A stretch of 64,000 nt of DNA from assembly GCA_034620365.1 (NCBI GenBank), contig JAQGEQ010000213.1:744001-808000 (forward strand), read 5' to 3'. Positions 13,253 to 23,828 of the stretch are shown one piece after another. The first letter of the stretch is position 1. Each line of letters starts with the position of its first letter. The DNA is from Pegea sp. RAD2-039. Its lineage: Eukaryota > Chordata > Thaliacea > Salpida > Salpidae. The notes beneath the pieces are model-generated. The model was not told where the DNA came from. It saw nothing but the letters and a program-made list of their open reading frames with translations, and did no database searches. The translations under genes were made by a program, and so were the position numbers.

Positions 13253-14215
13253 AATGTTCTTCTCTTTAAATTGATTTTTAGGAAGTTGTTTTAAAGCTTT
13301 TTGTTTAAATAAATACGAAACAAGTTTGTCAATCAGTTACAAGCTTAAGAAAGTTTTATTGAATAAATTTATATATTTTTACCTATTTAATAAACAGCTG
13401 ACATAATACACAAAATTTATTGAAGTTCAGATTGAAATAAGAGTTGTAATCTCTACATTTAAAAACTCGTCAAGTTTCATTTAAGACTCAGAACACAGAA
13501 TTTTTATTTTGTCAGCTAAGGTTCAGCTAGTTGCTTTCAATGAAATAGTTTAGTGTAGATTTTAAGCTAGTGAACATAATAACAATTAAATTACTACATG
13601 GAATTGAGATATCAGAAGGAAGAGATTGAAAAGACTTGAATAGCATTTTTTGTCACAAGAAGAACCAGGACAAGTTTTCATGTTCATTTTGAAATCATCT
13701 TTAGGTTTCAATGACTTGGTATTCATAAATCTTACTGAAAAAGTATTACCAAACTTGATTGGTATATCTTTCGAGTCATTTGGTTAAATGAACACTTTTT
13801 CTGTAGTCAATACATTTCTGTAGTTTCCATTCAGCAGAAGGTATGCTTCTTCACGAGTTAGAAAGCGAAGAATAACTTCGACAGAAGAGTTGAAAGGTTC
13901 AGGTTACGATGAAGGAGAAAGTAGCAACAAATCGCAACTAGAGAGTTGAGTATTTTTCTGGTAACAAGCTAGTAAATTTAGTGAAAGTCGTAGCAGGCAC
14001 GGCATGTTGCGATACGACGAAAAGACTCCGTTAGCGAAGTGAGCTTCACACGGTGATGGTGAGAGCCTAGACGTCCGTACAACTGATAACAACTATAGGG
14101 CATGTTTTTACAGCTAACGTAACCAGCAACAAAGAGAAAAGAAGCCCGGGATACTAGCACTTTATTCTGAGTAAACGCGAGATTTTATTCCTATCTTTCA
14201 CATATTTTTATCTTC

Positions 14216-14506
14216 GTTACTTTGATAAAGTAGTCCAACTGAATAAGAGCCACGTTTTGTTCACTGATTTAACCCTCCAATCTACACTTCGGGAATGATT
14301 AATTTCTCTGTATATAAAGATCGTATATTGAAGGATCTAGCCAAACACCCAAGTCAACTTGTTACTTTGATAAAGTAGTCCAACTGAATAAGAGCCACGT
14401 TTTGTTCACTGATTTAACCCTCCAATCTACACTTCGGGAATGATTAATTTCTCTGTATATAAAGATCGTATATTGAAGGATCTAGCCAAACACCCAAGTC
14501 AACTTG
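14216..14506. repeat. Perfect tandem duplication of 145 bp
   Basis: Copy 1 runs 14216-14360 and copy 2 runs 14361-14505, with no mismatch seen by eye. Each copy begins GTTACTTTGATAAAG and ends AAGTCAACTT. It is non-coding. Complete identity points to a recent duplication or an assembly duplication. Confidence 0.93.
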
Positions 14507-16564
14507 CCTGTTTCAACAAATGAAGTCATTGATCATCCAGAAGACATTGATGGAAAAGGAAGAGGATGTAGAGTTGGTTGAATATAATATTAGAAAATAG
14601 TGGATGAACTATATTCCTTTATTCTATTCAACGTATCAAAGTCAAGCATTATTGTTTTAGAAACAATATTAATACTGCAAAGGCATAAGTAAAATACAAA
14701 CTGTGAATCAAAAACACAAAAATAAGGAGATAATTGGAAAAAAATGAAGAAACTGGCAGCATTATATGCCACTTGACAATACAATTATAGTTGAAAAGTA
14801 TACAAAAAAGATCTAAAAAAGTTTTCATTGTCAGTAATCTTTGAGCAAATGATGTATCATATCTTTTTCCAAGAGAACTTTACAAGGATGGGTTGAACGA
14901 TTGGGACGGATGTATATATTAAAAAGTCTCAACAGTGTCTAAATATTTCTTTGATGATTTTGGTATGAAGTAGATGATTAATTCTGATTACATAATATAC
15001 GAAGTGAAAACGTCAAGATGATAGAATCCTTCTTAAAGTTTGATTTCTTCACCACTTTAACAATGATATTTTAAAAATCGTTGTCTTTAGTGAAGACCTT
15101 TTGAAAGCTTAGGTTGAAAAGTTCAGCTTTTTTAAGATTACTAAGACTTTTGTTCATCATTAAAGATTATTTAGAATGTGCGAATTTAATTTGGTTTTAA
15201 CAAAATTGTAGAATTTACGTGATAAGCCGCTGTCTCAAATTTCGATTTTTCTGTAATCGCATCACTTAGCTTGTTTTTTGCTTTAAAATATCTTTGACTT
15301 TATAAGAGATCGTATTTATTGTGACTACTGGATTAAAGGATTGTTTGAAATTTGAAAGGACGATGCTTCTATATAAAGTATACAGTAGGCCATATTGTTT
15401 TTTGCAAAACAAAAAAACCGTTTGCTTACATTTAAAAACTTTCTGACTTTAGATTTTAAGTTAAAAAGGTCAAAACAAATGACTTTAACACTATGTTTGA
15501 AAATGCTAAATAATCAAAACTTTCATGAACCTATTAAAATTTTAAGTCACTTTCATAGAAAAAGCAAACGATACCTCCTTTAGTGTCATTTCGATCATGT
15601 CTAATAATAGCATTTATTACAATTAGAACACCGATAAAGACCAGGTAAAAAACTTTATTATTTTGATTGACTTAATTCATTATCACATCGTAAAAAAATG
15701 TCAAAAATTGTTTATACTCATTGTTTTATCATTTCGACTGAATTTTAGATTGCAAAATATATTTAAAATTCTAACTTTATGTTTTCATTAACATATATTT
15801 ATCATCACGATCTTTTTGATTTTATGGTACAACGAAATTAGCTACTAAAGTTATAAGTACATTTGATATTTATTTATAAAAATAAAAACTTTATAAACAC
15901 TTCTTTATGTTTTTAAAATATTTAATCATTAAAAGAAAAATCCTTAATACTTAAAAAGAAATTCAAATATTACAATTTTTGATATGTAAACACTGGATAA
16001 AGCGGGTTATTCATAAACTAGTTATGGTTTCTCTATTATTAATCTTACATTATTGGTTAGTTTTGTTATTAATAATTCCCTGCCTCTTCTGGTTTTTTAA
16101 ATTTCACAAATATGCCTTAAGTTCTAAAGCTTAAACTTAATAAGTATGGAGTTTTCAATTTATAATGCTAAGAAATTATTAATATTTATTTATTATTAAT
16201 CCTTTTAAGAAATATAAAGTATTAGCAGGATATTTTATAAGAATATTATTATGCTGTTTTTTATGATATTTTTAACACAAAAGCTCTTGCATTTATTTTG
16301 ATTTACAGTTTTTGTAAATTTCCATAAAAGTTGTTTATAATTTTTTTCAATGTTTAGTTATGTAAAATTCTATAGTATAATTTTATTGTGATCTGCCAAT
16401 TTCAAATAATTTTTTTACTTAAAAATATTTATTTAATTTCATCATCATATTTATTTGTTGGTTTTATATTTTTTAGTTTGCCAGTTTTTTTCTGTATATT
16501 TTAGATGAAAATCTGTCTAAATTATATTTAAATATATAGATAATAATTTTTTATCAAACTGAAA

Positions 16565-19500
16565 ATGAATGCCGAAAGTTGGGAGAGTAAAAAAGAAAAT
16601 GTTGAGCCACTCCGTTCTGGAAGGAGTGCTAAATCATTATCTGCTGCCTTAGAAGTTAGTTTTTCAAATCAGTTTTATCCTTAAATTTCTCAGCCTCATT
16701 TCAACTGATTTATTTGTAAATATTTGTAGCTAACAGAAGAAAATAGAGAAAAATTAAAAAAAGAGAAAGAAATATTTGAAGAAGAAATTCTTGCTGATAG
16801 TAACAAAAAAGACCCTCTACTTGTTTGGTGCAGGTTTGTTGAGCATGTACTCATTTAGCATCTAATAAAAAGATAATGACTTCAATTCATATTTTAATTT
16901 CATAACCAGAAAAATCAAAAAGATGGTTGATAAAAACCTTCTTGATAGGCATCTGACAAACAAATACCTTTTCAGTTTGATAGTTATAGGGTGATAAGGT
17001 CTTTAAAGGATTTTTTGCTTGTTTTAAACTTGCAAATGATTTAATTCAATTTTATACTGAACAATCTATTTCTTAATATGTTATAAAAACCTAATTTAAT
17101 GGAGGAAAATATAGATTACTTCTTTTAATTCATATCTTTTAGATCCTTTTTTTTTCTAGTAAATTATGTATTACTTTACAGATATGTAAAATGGTCTTTA
17201 AAAAATTTCCCTTCTGGTGGTAACATAAATTCTATGATAGAATTACTACTAAGAGTGGTGAAGCAGTTTTGGAACTGTGATATGTATAAGTGAGTAAATC
17301 AATTAAAAAACTAGATATAAAGTAAAATGTGGTTTTAATTGACAGGAACGATAATCGTTACATACAATTATGTTTGTTATACCAATATAACATTGCAAAA
17401 ATTGATCATGAAAGAAGCATGCAGATATTTTCTCAGATGAAAGCCAAAAATATTGGGACTAAAGCTGTTGACTTTTATATTACTTGGGCTGAGGCTTTAG
17501 AAAAACAGGATCAGCTGTTAGAGGCAAAAAAAGTTTTTGATCTCGCTGAAGAAAGTAAAGCTCAGCCGGTGAATAAATTGAAGAAAATGCGAAAGTTAGT
17601 TGGGTTATTTCAGTATTAAATTATATTGTTTCTTTTATAATATGTTTTACTTTAAGAAAGCTCTTTAATGTCTACGAGTTATAAGCTACAACTTATTTGC
17701 AGAGCTTTTGATATGAGGTCAGCTCGTTCAATCTTTAAAAAAATGAATGATGGAGAAACCACCAATAAAACTCCTTCAATAAAAGATGTGTAAGTTCTTC
17801 ATTTGATGTGAAGAAAAGATCAATAAAAAATTGGTTGTTTATAGGGAACGCAAACCTTTAGGAGGTCTGAAAACAAAAGGACCTGAAAAGAAAGTTGGAA
17901 TAAAACGCCCCGCAGAAATTAGTAAGATCTACAGCTGTGATTTCAGTAGGTTTATTCCAATTTCCATTTCAGCTCCAGTCAAAATACGGCAACAAGCAAA
18001 AACTTCTAGCAGTACTCCAAGAAACAACAAGGGGCTAGAGATATTTGTCGAAAAAAAAGATTGTATGATAAAAGCTACTCCAAACGCTGCAGACATCCAA
18101 CTTGCTGGTCCAGGACAAGAAAATTTTGGTGATAATCCATCTCAGTGGAAGGGAAAGCGAGCCAAGCAGTCTTTTATTTTGAGCAGTCCATCAGAAGTTG
18201 CTCCAATCATTAAAAAATCTTCTTCTTTTGTCATCTATTCAGAATGTAATCAAGAAGGTATTTTCAACGTTGAGGTGTTTGAAATGATGTTGATGTTTAT
18301 CTTTGTTGATAGATAAAAACAAAGCTGCTTCACCTCTTGATAAGGTTCAAGCGGAAAAGGTGGTAGCCCCCGAGAAAAGTATTAACAAAGCACCTGAAGT
18401 TGATAAAAGTGCCAACAAAGAGAGAAGTGTAAGTTTATTGCGAATATTCCAATAACAGTAATGAGAAAGTTGTGAAACCATTTATAGAAAAGTATGTACC
18501 CGTTGGACCTTATTTACGTTGGCTCTGATGAGTTTCAAATGGAGGAACACAGAGCTATGATTTACAAGATGATGAAGATGAATGAAGATGACATGAAAAA
18601 AGACAACGAAGATTTACAGAGAGAACTTCAACGGCTTCGGTTAGAAAATGAAGAACAAAAAAGTATAATAGAACAAAAAACATCAAATGAATGCTTGCTA
18701 AAAAAGGTTAGATTTTCTACCGTTAACCTTAAGTACATCAACTCTTCTCTTTTAAAGAAAATCGAAGATCTTTTAAATGAACAAGCTACTACTATAAACG
18801 TCCAGAACGAAGCTACTACGATAAACGTCCAGAGCGAAGCTACCACTTTGACTGAAAGCCAAATTCTCCGTAAGTTGTGGTAGTCAAGTTAATCTAATCG
18901 AGTTTCAACTAACTAAATAATTGCAGAAACATCTTTTACTGCTGAAGAATTTATGGAAGATACTTTTGTGGAATCATCGGTTATTAAACATTTAATTTCA
19001 GTTTCAAAAAAAGATGACATCTTTGAATTACAAGTTGTCGTCTGAATGACATGTAGCTCATCAATTTAAGATTTAATTATAGATAGGCAACTTTTACTAA
19101 CTTCTACCCAACCCACTGTTGATGATTTCAATCTTGTTTTACAGCTTTCCAAAACAACTGACGGTTTCTGCAGCAAATTAGACCAATCTATTTTTTCAAC
19201 TGGAATTAATGATAGTATCAATTATAAAAGTATTAATAAGGGTTATGGAGATGAAGATACTGTTGGTTTACTTGATTTGTTAGTCATTCCAACAAAACCC
19301 GCAGTTCAAGATGAATGTTCAAACATTTCAAACAAACAAGATTTGATATTTACTGAGAAGATTGAATCTGTAGATGTAGAAGACCAACATTTGATAAATT
19401 CTTCAACAAACAAATTAGACCTCTCTAGTTTTCATGATTCAATGATGTCAGCTGAGAAGAAGATTGGATCTGTTGATGTAGAAGGTCAAAATTTAATAAA

Positions 19501-22500
19501 GTCTTCAACAAAGAAACAAGGACTCTCTATTTTTCATGATTCAATGATGTCAGCTGAGAAGAAGGTTGGATCTGTTGATGTAGAAGATCAAAATTTGATA
19601 AAATCTTCAACAAAGAAACAAGACCTCTCTAGTTTTCATGATTCAATGATGTCAGCTGAGAAGAAGATTGGATCTGTTGATGTAGAAGGTCAAAATTTAA
19701 TAAAGTCTTCAGCAAAGAAACAAGGACTCTCTATTTTTCATGATTCAATGATGTCAGCTGAGAAGAAGGTTGGATCTGTTGATGTAGAAGATCAAAATTT
19801 AATAAAATCTTCAGCAAAGAAACAAGGACTCTCTATTTTTCATGATTCAATGATGTCAACTGAGAAGAAGATTGGATCTGTTGATGTAGAAGATCAAAAT
19901 TTGATAAAATCTTCAACAAAGAAACAAGGACTCTCTATTTTTCATGATTCAATGATGTCAACTGAGAAGAAGATTGGATCTGTTGATGTAGAAGATCAAA
20001 ATTTGATAAAATCTTCAACAAAGAAACAAGGACTCTCTATTTTTCATGATTCAATGATGTCAACTGAGAAGAAGATTGGATCTGTTGATGTAGAAGATCA
20101 AAATTTGATAAAATCTTCAGCAAAGAAACAAGGACTCTCTATTTTTCATGATTCAATGATGTCAACTGAGAAGAAGATTGGATCTGTTGATGTAGAAGAT
20201 CAAAATTTGATAAAATCTTCAGCAAAGAAACAAGGACTCTCTATTTTTCATGATTCAATGATGTCAACTGAGAAGAAGATTGGATCTGTTGATGTAGAAG
20301 ATCAAAATTTGATAAAATCTTCAACAAAGAAACAAGGACTTTCTATTTTTCATGATTCAATGATGTCAGCTGAGAAGAAGATTGGATCTGTTGATGTAGA
20401 AGATCGAAATTTGATAAAATCTTCAACAAAGAAACAAGGACTCTCTATTTTTCATGATTCAATGATGTCAACTGAGAAGAAGATTGGATCTGTTGATGTA
20501 GAAGATCAAAATTTGATAAAATCTTCAGCAAAGAAACAAGGACTCTCTATTTTTCATGATTCAATGATGTCAACTGAGAAGAAGATTGGATCTGTTGATG
20601 TAGAAGATCAAAATTTGATAAAATCTTCAACAAAGAAACAAGGACTCTCTATTTTTCATGATTCAATGATGTCAACTGAGAAGAAGATTGGATCTGTTGA
20701 TGTAGAAGATCAAAATTTGATAAAATCTTCAGCAAAGAAACAAGGACTCTCTATTTTTCATGATTCAATGATGTCAACTGAGAAGAAGATTGGATCTGTT
20801 GATGTAGAAGATCAAAATTTGATAAAATCTTCAACAAAGAAACAAGGACTCTCTATTTTTCATGATTCAATGATGTCAGCTGAGAAGAAGATTGGATCTG
20901 TTGATGTAGAAGATCAAAATTTGATAAAATCTTCAGCAAAGAAACAAGGACTCTCTATTTTTCATGATTCAATGATGTCAACTGAGAAGAAGATTGGATC
21001 TGTTGATGTAGAAGATCAAAATTTGATAAAATCTTCAGCAAAGAAACAAGGACTCTCTATTTTTCATGATTCAATGATGTCAACTGAGAAGAAGATTGGA
21101 TCTGTTGATGTAGAAGATCAAAATTTGATAAAATCTTCAACAAAGAAACAAGATCTCTCTATTTTTCATGATTCAATGATGTCAACTGAGAAGAAGATTG
21201 GATCTGTTGATGTAGAAGATCAAAATTTGATAAAATCTTCAACAAAGAAACAAGATCTCTCTAGTTTTTTAGAAGTATGTGATAATTTTCGGAGCTCTCT
21301 ATTTTTCATGATTCAATGATGTCGTTGGATCTGTTGATGTAGAAGATCAAAATTTGATAAAGAGAAATGATTCAATGATGTCAAATGAAATAGATAAAAT
21401 CTTCAACAAAGAAACAAGATCTCTCTAGTTTTTTAGAAGTATGTGATAATTTTCGGAGCTCGAACGTGGCATGTAACGATAAAGAGAAAGATCAAGCAAA
21501 TGAAATAGATCATTACGACTCAGATGCTGAAAATAGGTTTAAATTTTTGATAATTTGCTTACAAACTGAACCCGACTCCTACAACAATTAGCTTGTTTTT
21601 AGACCGCCTGTCGGTTATTCAACTGAAAAAAGAACTCGAAAAATCTCTGGAATCCTGAAACCAGCAATTGGATTTCAACTTGAAAGTGATGAGGAAGAAG
21701 ATGAGGATGGACATCAAGTAATGATTTACTTTACAACTTTTATCCAACATAATTTTGATATTTCAGCTCAATGTTGAAACAGCTTTCGAAGGAGTCACCC
21801 CTTTTACTGAAGTTAAAACGCAACCACAAGGTTATTAGTCTTTTTATCACATCATTCAACAATCATCTATACTTGGTTTTTCTAGATCTTTTTGAAGATG
21901 CTTTGATTGGTCAAGCTCCTGAATTTACTCGTTGTATTGCTGATATACCTTCAGATGAATTCAATCTGCAAGGTATAAATGCGGAAAGCACTTCTTTTTT
22001 TCCATTACAAGTCGCTGCCGATCCTCAACCTCCATCTACCTCGAAAGCTTATAAGCGTGATCACAAGATAGTTTCCTTTTTTCATGAAAAAACTCAATGG
22101 TTAGTTTAACTTGGATTTGTAATCAACTAACTTCTGATTTCTTTACTAGCAGTCCAATCATTGAAGCCAATGAATGTTCATCTAAAAGCACGCTGCACTC
22201 AGCTCTTTCAAATCCTGATGAGAAAACTCCAGCTCTTAAATCTAACGCTGATTTAAATTCGTCAGGTTTCTATATCAACTTTTTTCAACTTTCACATATA
22301 CACAATTTGATTTTACCAGTATACCTCACTTCATTTGTAAAAAATCAAGTGAGCGATGACTTTACCTTTATTATCAAACAAGCTGCTGAGGATTCTTACA
22401 CTCAACTAAATGACACTACTGACAGTCGCTTGTTTGTCGGTCTAACTGCATACGACGAAACAATCTGTAACTTCTTATTAACACAACTGCCCTCATCTAT

Positions 22501-23828
22501 TATCAATTGTTTATTCTCAGTGGATGCAGCTAATATAACTCTTGATCATGGCATCAACATTGAACAAAATCCATGGGGTCAACATTCGGTAGCAAGCAGT
22601 AAGTTCGCGGAAACTAAACCTTCCAATGTCCGTATGTACGATACCAATGCGCCCTTAATCAGAAAAAATGGGACCATCACCTTTGGTTTGTAGCCTTCGG
22701 TGCAGACCAGGCAACGTTGTAATCATCTTCATCTGGCAGGTGATGACTTTTGTTTAAATGTGATCGAGAAGATAGCAGAAGGTGGTTGCGCTAAGATTTA
22801 CTTGTCATCATTTCATGGAAACTCGAAAAATAAGCTTGTCATCAAGGTAACGACTTGCGCGTGTTATTTGATGTCATCAGAGGTTGATTTTAGGAAGAGC
22901 AAACATCTTCAGTGAGGGAAGCAAATATGGTGAGCGCTGCTCGATGTCGTTTACTACAATCAGATGAGTTGAAGAACTTCACTGAAATCATTCTTAATTT
23001 CCACTTATGCGCGCAATTCATCAATAAAACTCTCACTGTATACGACTACCACCCCAAAGGCACTCTTCTGGTACAAACTTTCCTTGTATCCCCTACACGC
23101 CCCATTTTCATCTCTTCCTTTGTAGGATTGGGTCAATGCTTGCAGGTTAAGAAAAGTGGACTTCAATCGTCAATTGGTTTGTAAACAGCTGATGGAAGTT
23201 GTTCACGCGCTTCATTGTGTTTCTATCTTGCACGCTGACATCAAACCCGACAATTTGCTGGTAGTAGCAGAAACCAGGTGACGTCATCCCAGTTTCTCGT
23301 GTTACACGCCACTAATTTACATCATAGTGACCACCGTGGGTGTCGTGTTGCCCAGTTGAAACTGATCGACTTTGGACGCGCGATCGACCTCACCTGTTAC
23401 CCTGACAACACAGTCTTTTTAGCGCGATCTCACACCAGCAGTTTTGAATGTATTCAAATGCTTAAAAATAAACCTTGGAATTATCATGTACGTTGCTGCT
23501 GATGATTATCAGCTGATGAAGATACAAATTTGATCTTTGCAGATCGACTTCTTCGGAATTGCTGCAACTTGCTACCAGCTCATTTATCCTCAGTACTTGA
23601 AGCCGAAAAAACTTGGAGATGGCCGATGGGGTACCCCAGAAGGTCGAAAGCAGTAAGTTGACATCTCAATCACTTCTTGCTCTTCATTAAACTGATTTCT
23701 TTTTCAGTTCTCCCTGGGACTCATTTTTTGATGAGCTCCTTAACTTTCCAACTCCAACAAATCAGTCTGTTCCTACTCTGCGACATTCCCCGCTTCCTAA
23801 GCTCATCAAAATGTTCACTCTTTCTTGA
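16565..23828 (+). CDS. BUB1: MadBub-type spindle-checkpoint kinase (BUB1/BUBR1) with amplified ABBA-like repeats
   Basis: This is a kinetochore protein of the spindle assembly checkpoint that binds BUB3 and Cdc20. Exons: 16565-16654, 16730-16833, 17182-17289, 17346-17594, 17703-17789, 17845-17921, 17973-18257, 18313-18428, 18488-18869 (perhaps minus a 51-nt intron 18707-18757), 18927-19033, 19145-21274, 21394-21536, 21603-21717, 21767-21830, 21886-22099, 22150-22265, 22320-22685, 22740-22846, 22894-23070, 23126-23277, 23328-23487, 23543-23652, 23708-23828. Phases agree throughout, giving about 1,840-1,860 residues against about 1,050 in human BUBR1. In order: KEN box (KKENVEPL, residues 10-12), Mad3/BUB1 TPR region to about 160, RKPL D-box-like (215), LEIFVE (260), QEN (287), FVIYSE (324), GLEBS motif around DEFQMEEHRA (375-400), coiled coil, repeat array, SPIIE, then the kinase. 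The kinase keeps VIK, HADIKPDN, DFG, and TSSFE plus KPWNYHIDFFG, as in BUB1. Having both KEN box and intact kinase means an unduplicated MadBub. AATAAA follows at 23906. Uncertain spots are the donor at 19033/19036/19039 and the 21275-21393 intron. Confidence 0.92.
18785..18838 (+). repeat. Two 27-bp coding repeats (EATTINVQ-like)
   Basis: Two adjacent 27-bp units encode ATTINVQNE and ATTINVQSE, followed by a partial third unit (ATTLTES). They lie in the linker after the GLEBS motif and coiled coil of the MadBub protein, just upstream of the large array. They show that this linker has expanded by tandem duplication more than once. Confidence 0.85.
19358..21274 (+). repeat. 102-bp coding tandem array, about 17 full units, with ABBA-like motif
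   Basis: A diverged 99-bp unit (19358-19456) is followed by 17 full 102-bp units (19457-21190) and a partial unit from 21191. Each full unit encodes 34 residues, starting K-K-[IV]-G-S-V-D-V-E and ending [IS]-F-H-D-S-M-M-S-[AT]-E. Sixteen of the 17 have L-S-I-F-H-D-S; unit 2 and the diverged leading unit have L-S-S-F-H-D-S instead. L-S-I-F-H-D-S fits the ABBA-type degenerate consensus [FILV]-x-[ILV]-[FHY]-x-[DE] with a nearby acidic or Ser/Thr residue. Variation between units is almost limited to a few codons (ACA/GCA for T/A, GGT/GAT, ATT/GTT), so the array is strongly homogenised. The array lies inside one long exon and stays in frame. Confidence 0.97.
21275..21460 (+). repeat. Degenerate repeat tail with out-of-phase duplication
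   Basis: Directly after the array, the coding frame meets a TGA at 21317-21319. The following bases are scrambled pieces of the 102-bp unit. A block of about 41 bp ending TTTTCGGAGCTC occurs twice (about 21259-21299 and 21420-21460). The first copy offers a good donor, GAA|GTATGT at 21275. The second copy reads on in frame into the next conserved exon if splicing resumes after the AG at 21392-21393. This makes 21275-21393 a probable intron made from repeat DNA; a frameshift or assembly fault is the alternative. Confidence 0.6.
22740..23828 (+). other. BUB1-type protein kinase domain (C-terminal six exons)
   Basis: This marks the catalytic part of the MadBub protein. The glycine-rich loop is E-G-G-C-A-K-I-Y, the beta-3 lysine is in VIK at the end of exon 22740-22846, and the catalytic loop is HADIKPDN in exon 23126-23277. 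The metal-binding DFG is in LIDFGRAIDL, exon 23328-23487. The activation segment keeps the BUB1-specific pattern TVFLA-x4-TSSFEC-x-QML, then KPWNYH and IDFFGIAATCY. All residues normally needed for phosphotransfer are present, unlike the decayed kinase domains of vertebrate BUBR1. An active kinase is inferred. Confidence 0.9.

Larger units (their letters stand above)
13226..16564. other. Gene-free interval between RRP7A and the MadBub gene
   Basis: No convincing exon was found on either strand. About 13.8-14.2 kb is less A/T-rich than its surroundings and has short open frames on the minus strand without splice signals or a recognisable family. A 145-bp tandem duplication follows at 14216. 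From 15.2 kb on the DNA returns to plain A/T-rich sequence. The last part should hold the promoter of the MadBub gene. Confidence 0.55.

Noticed and set aside
19358-21274. CRISPR-like or satellite interpretation of the regular 102-bp repeats
   Set aside because: The units are contiguous, without spacers, stay in one open frame of a conserved gene and encode a coherent motif, so this is a coding minisatellite.
21970-22010. 39-nt intron from GTATAAATG to TTACAAG
   Set aside because: It is shorter than all other introns in the gene and the frame is open through it, so the exon was left continuous; it remains possible.
22320-22420. Short intron starting GTGAGC inside exon 22320-22685
   Set aside because: Removing it breaks the reading frame; the frame is intact when it is kept.
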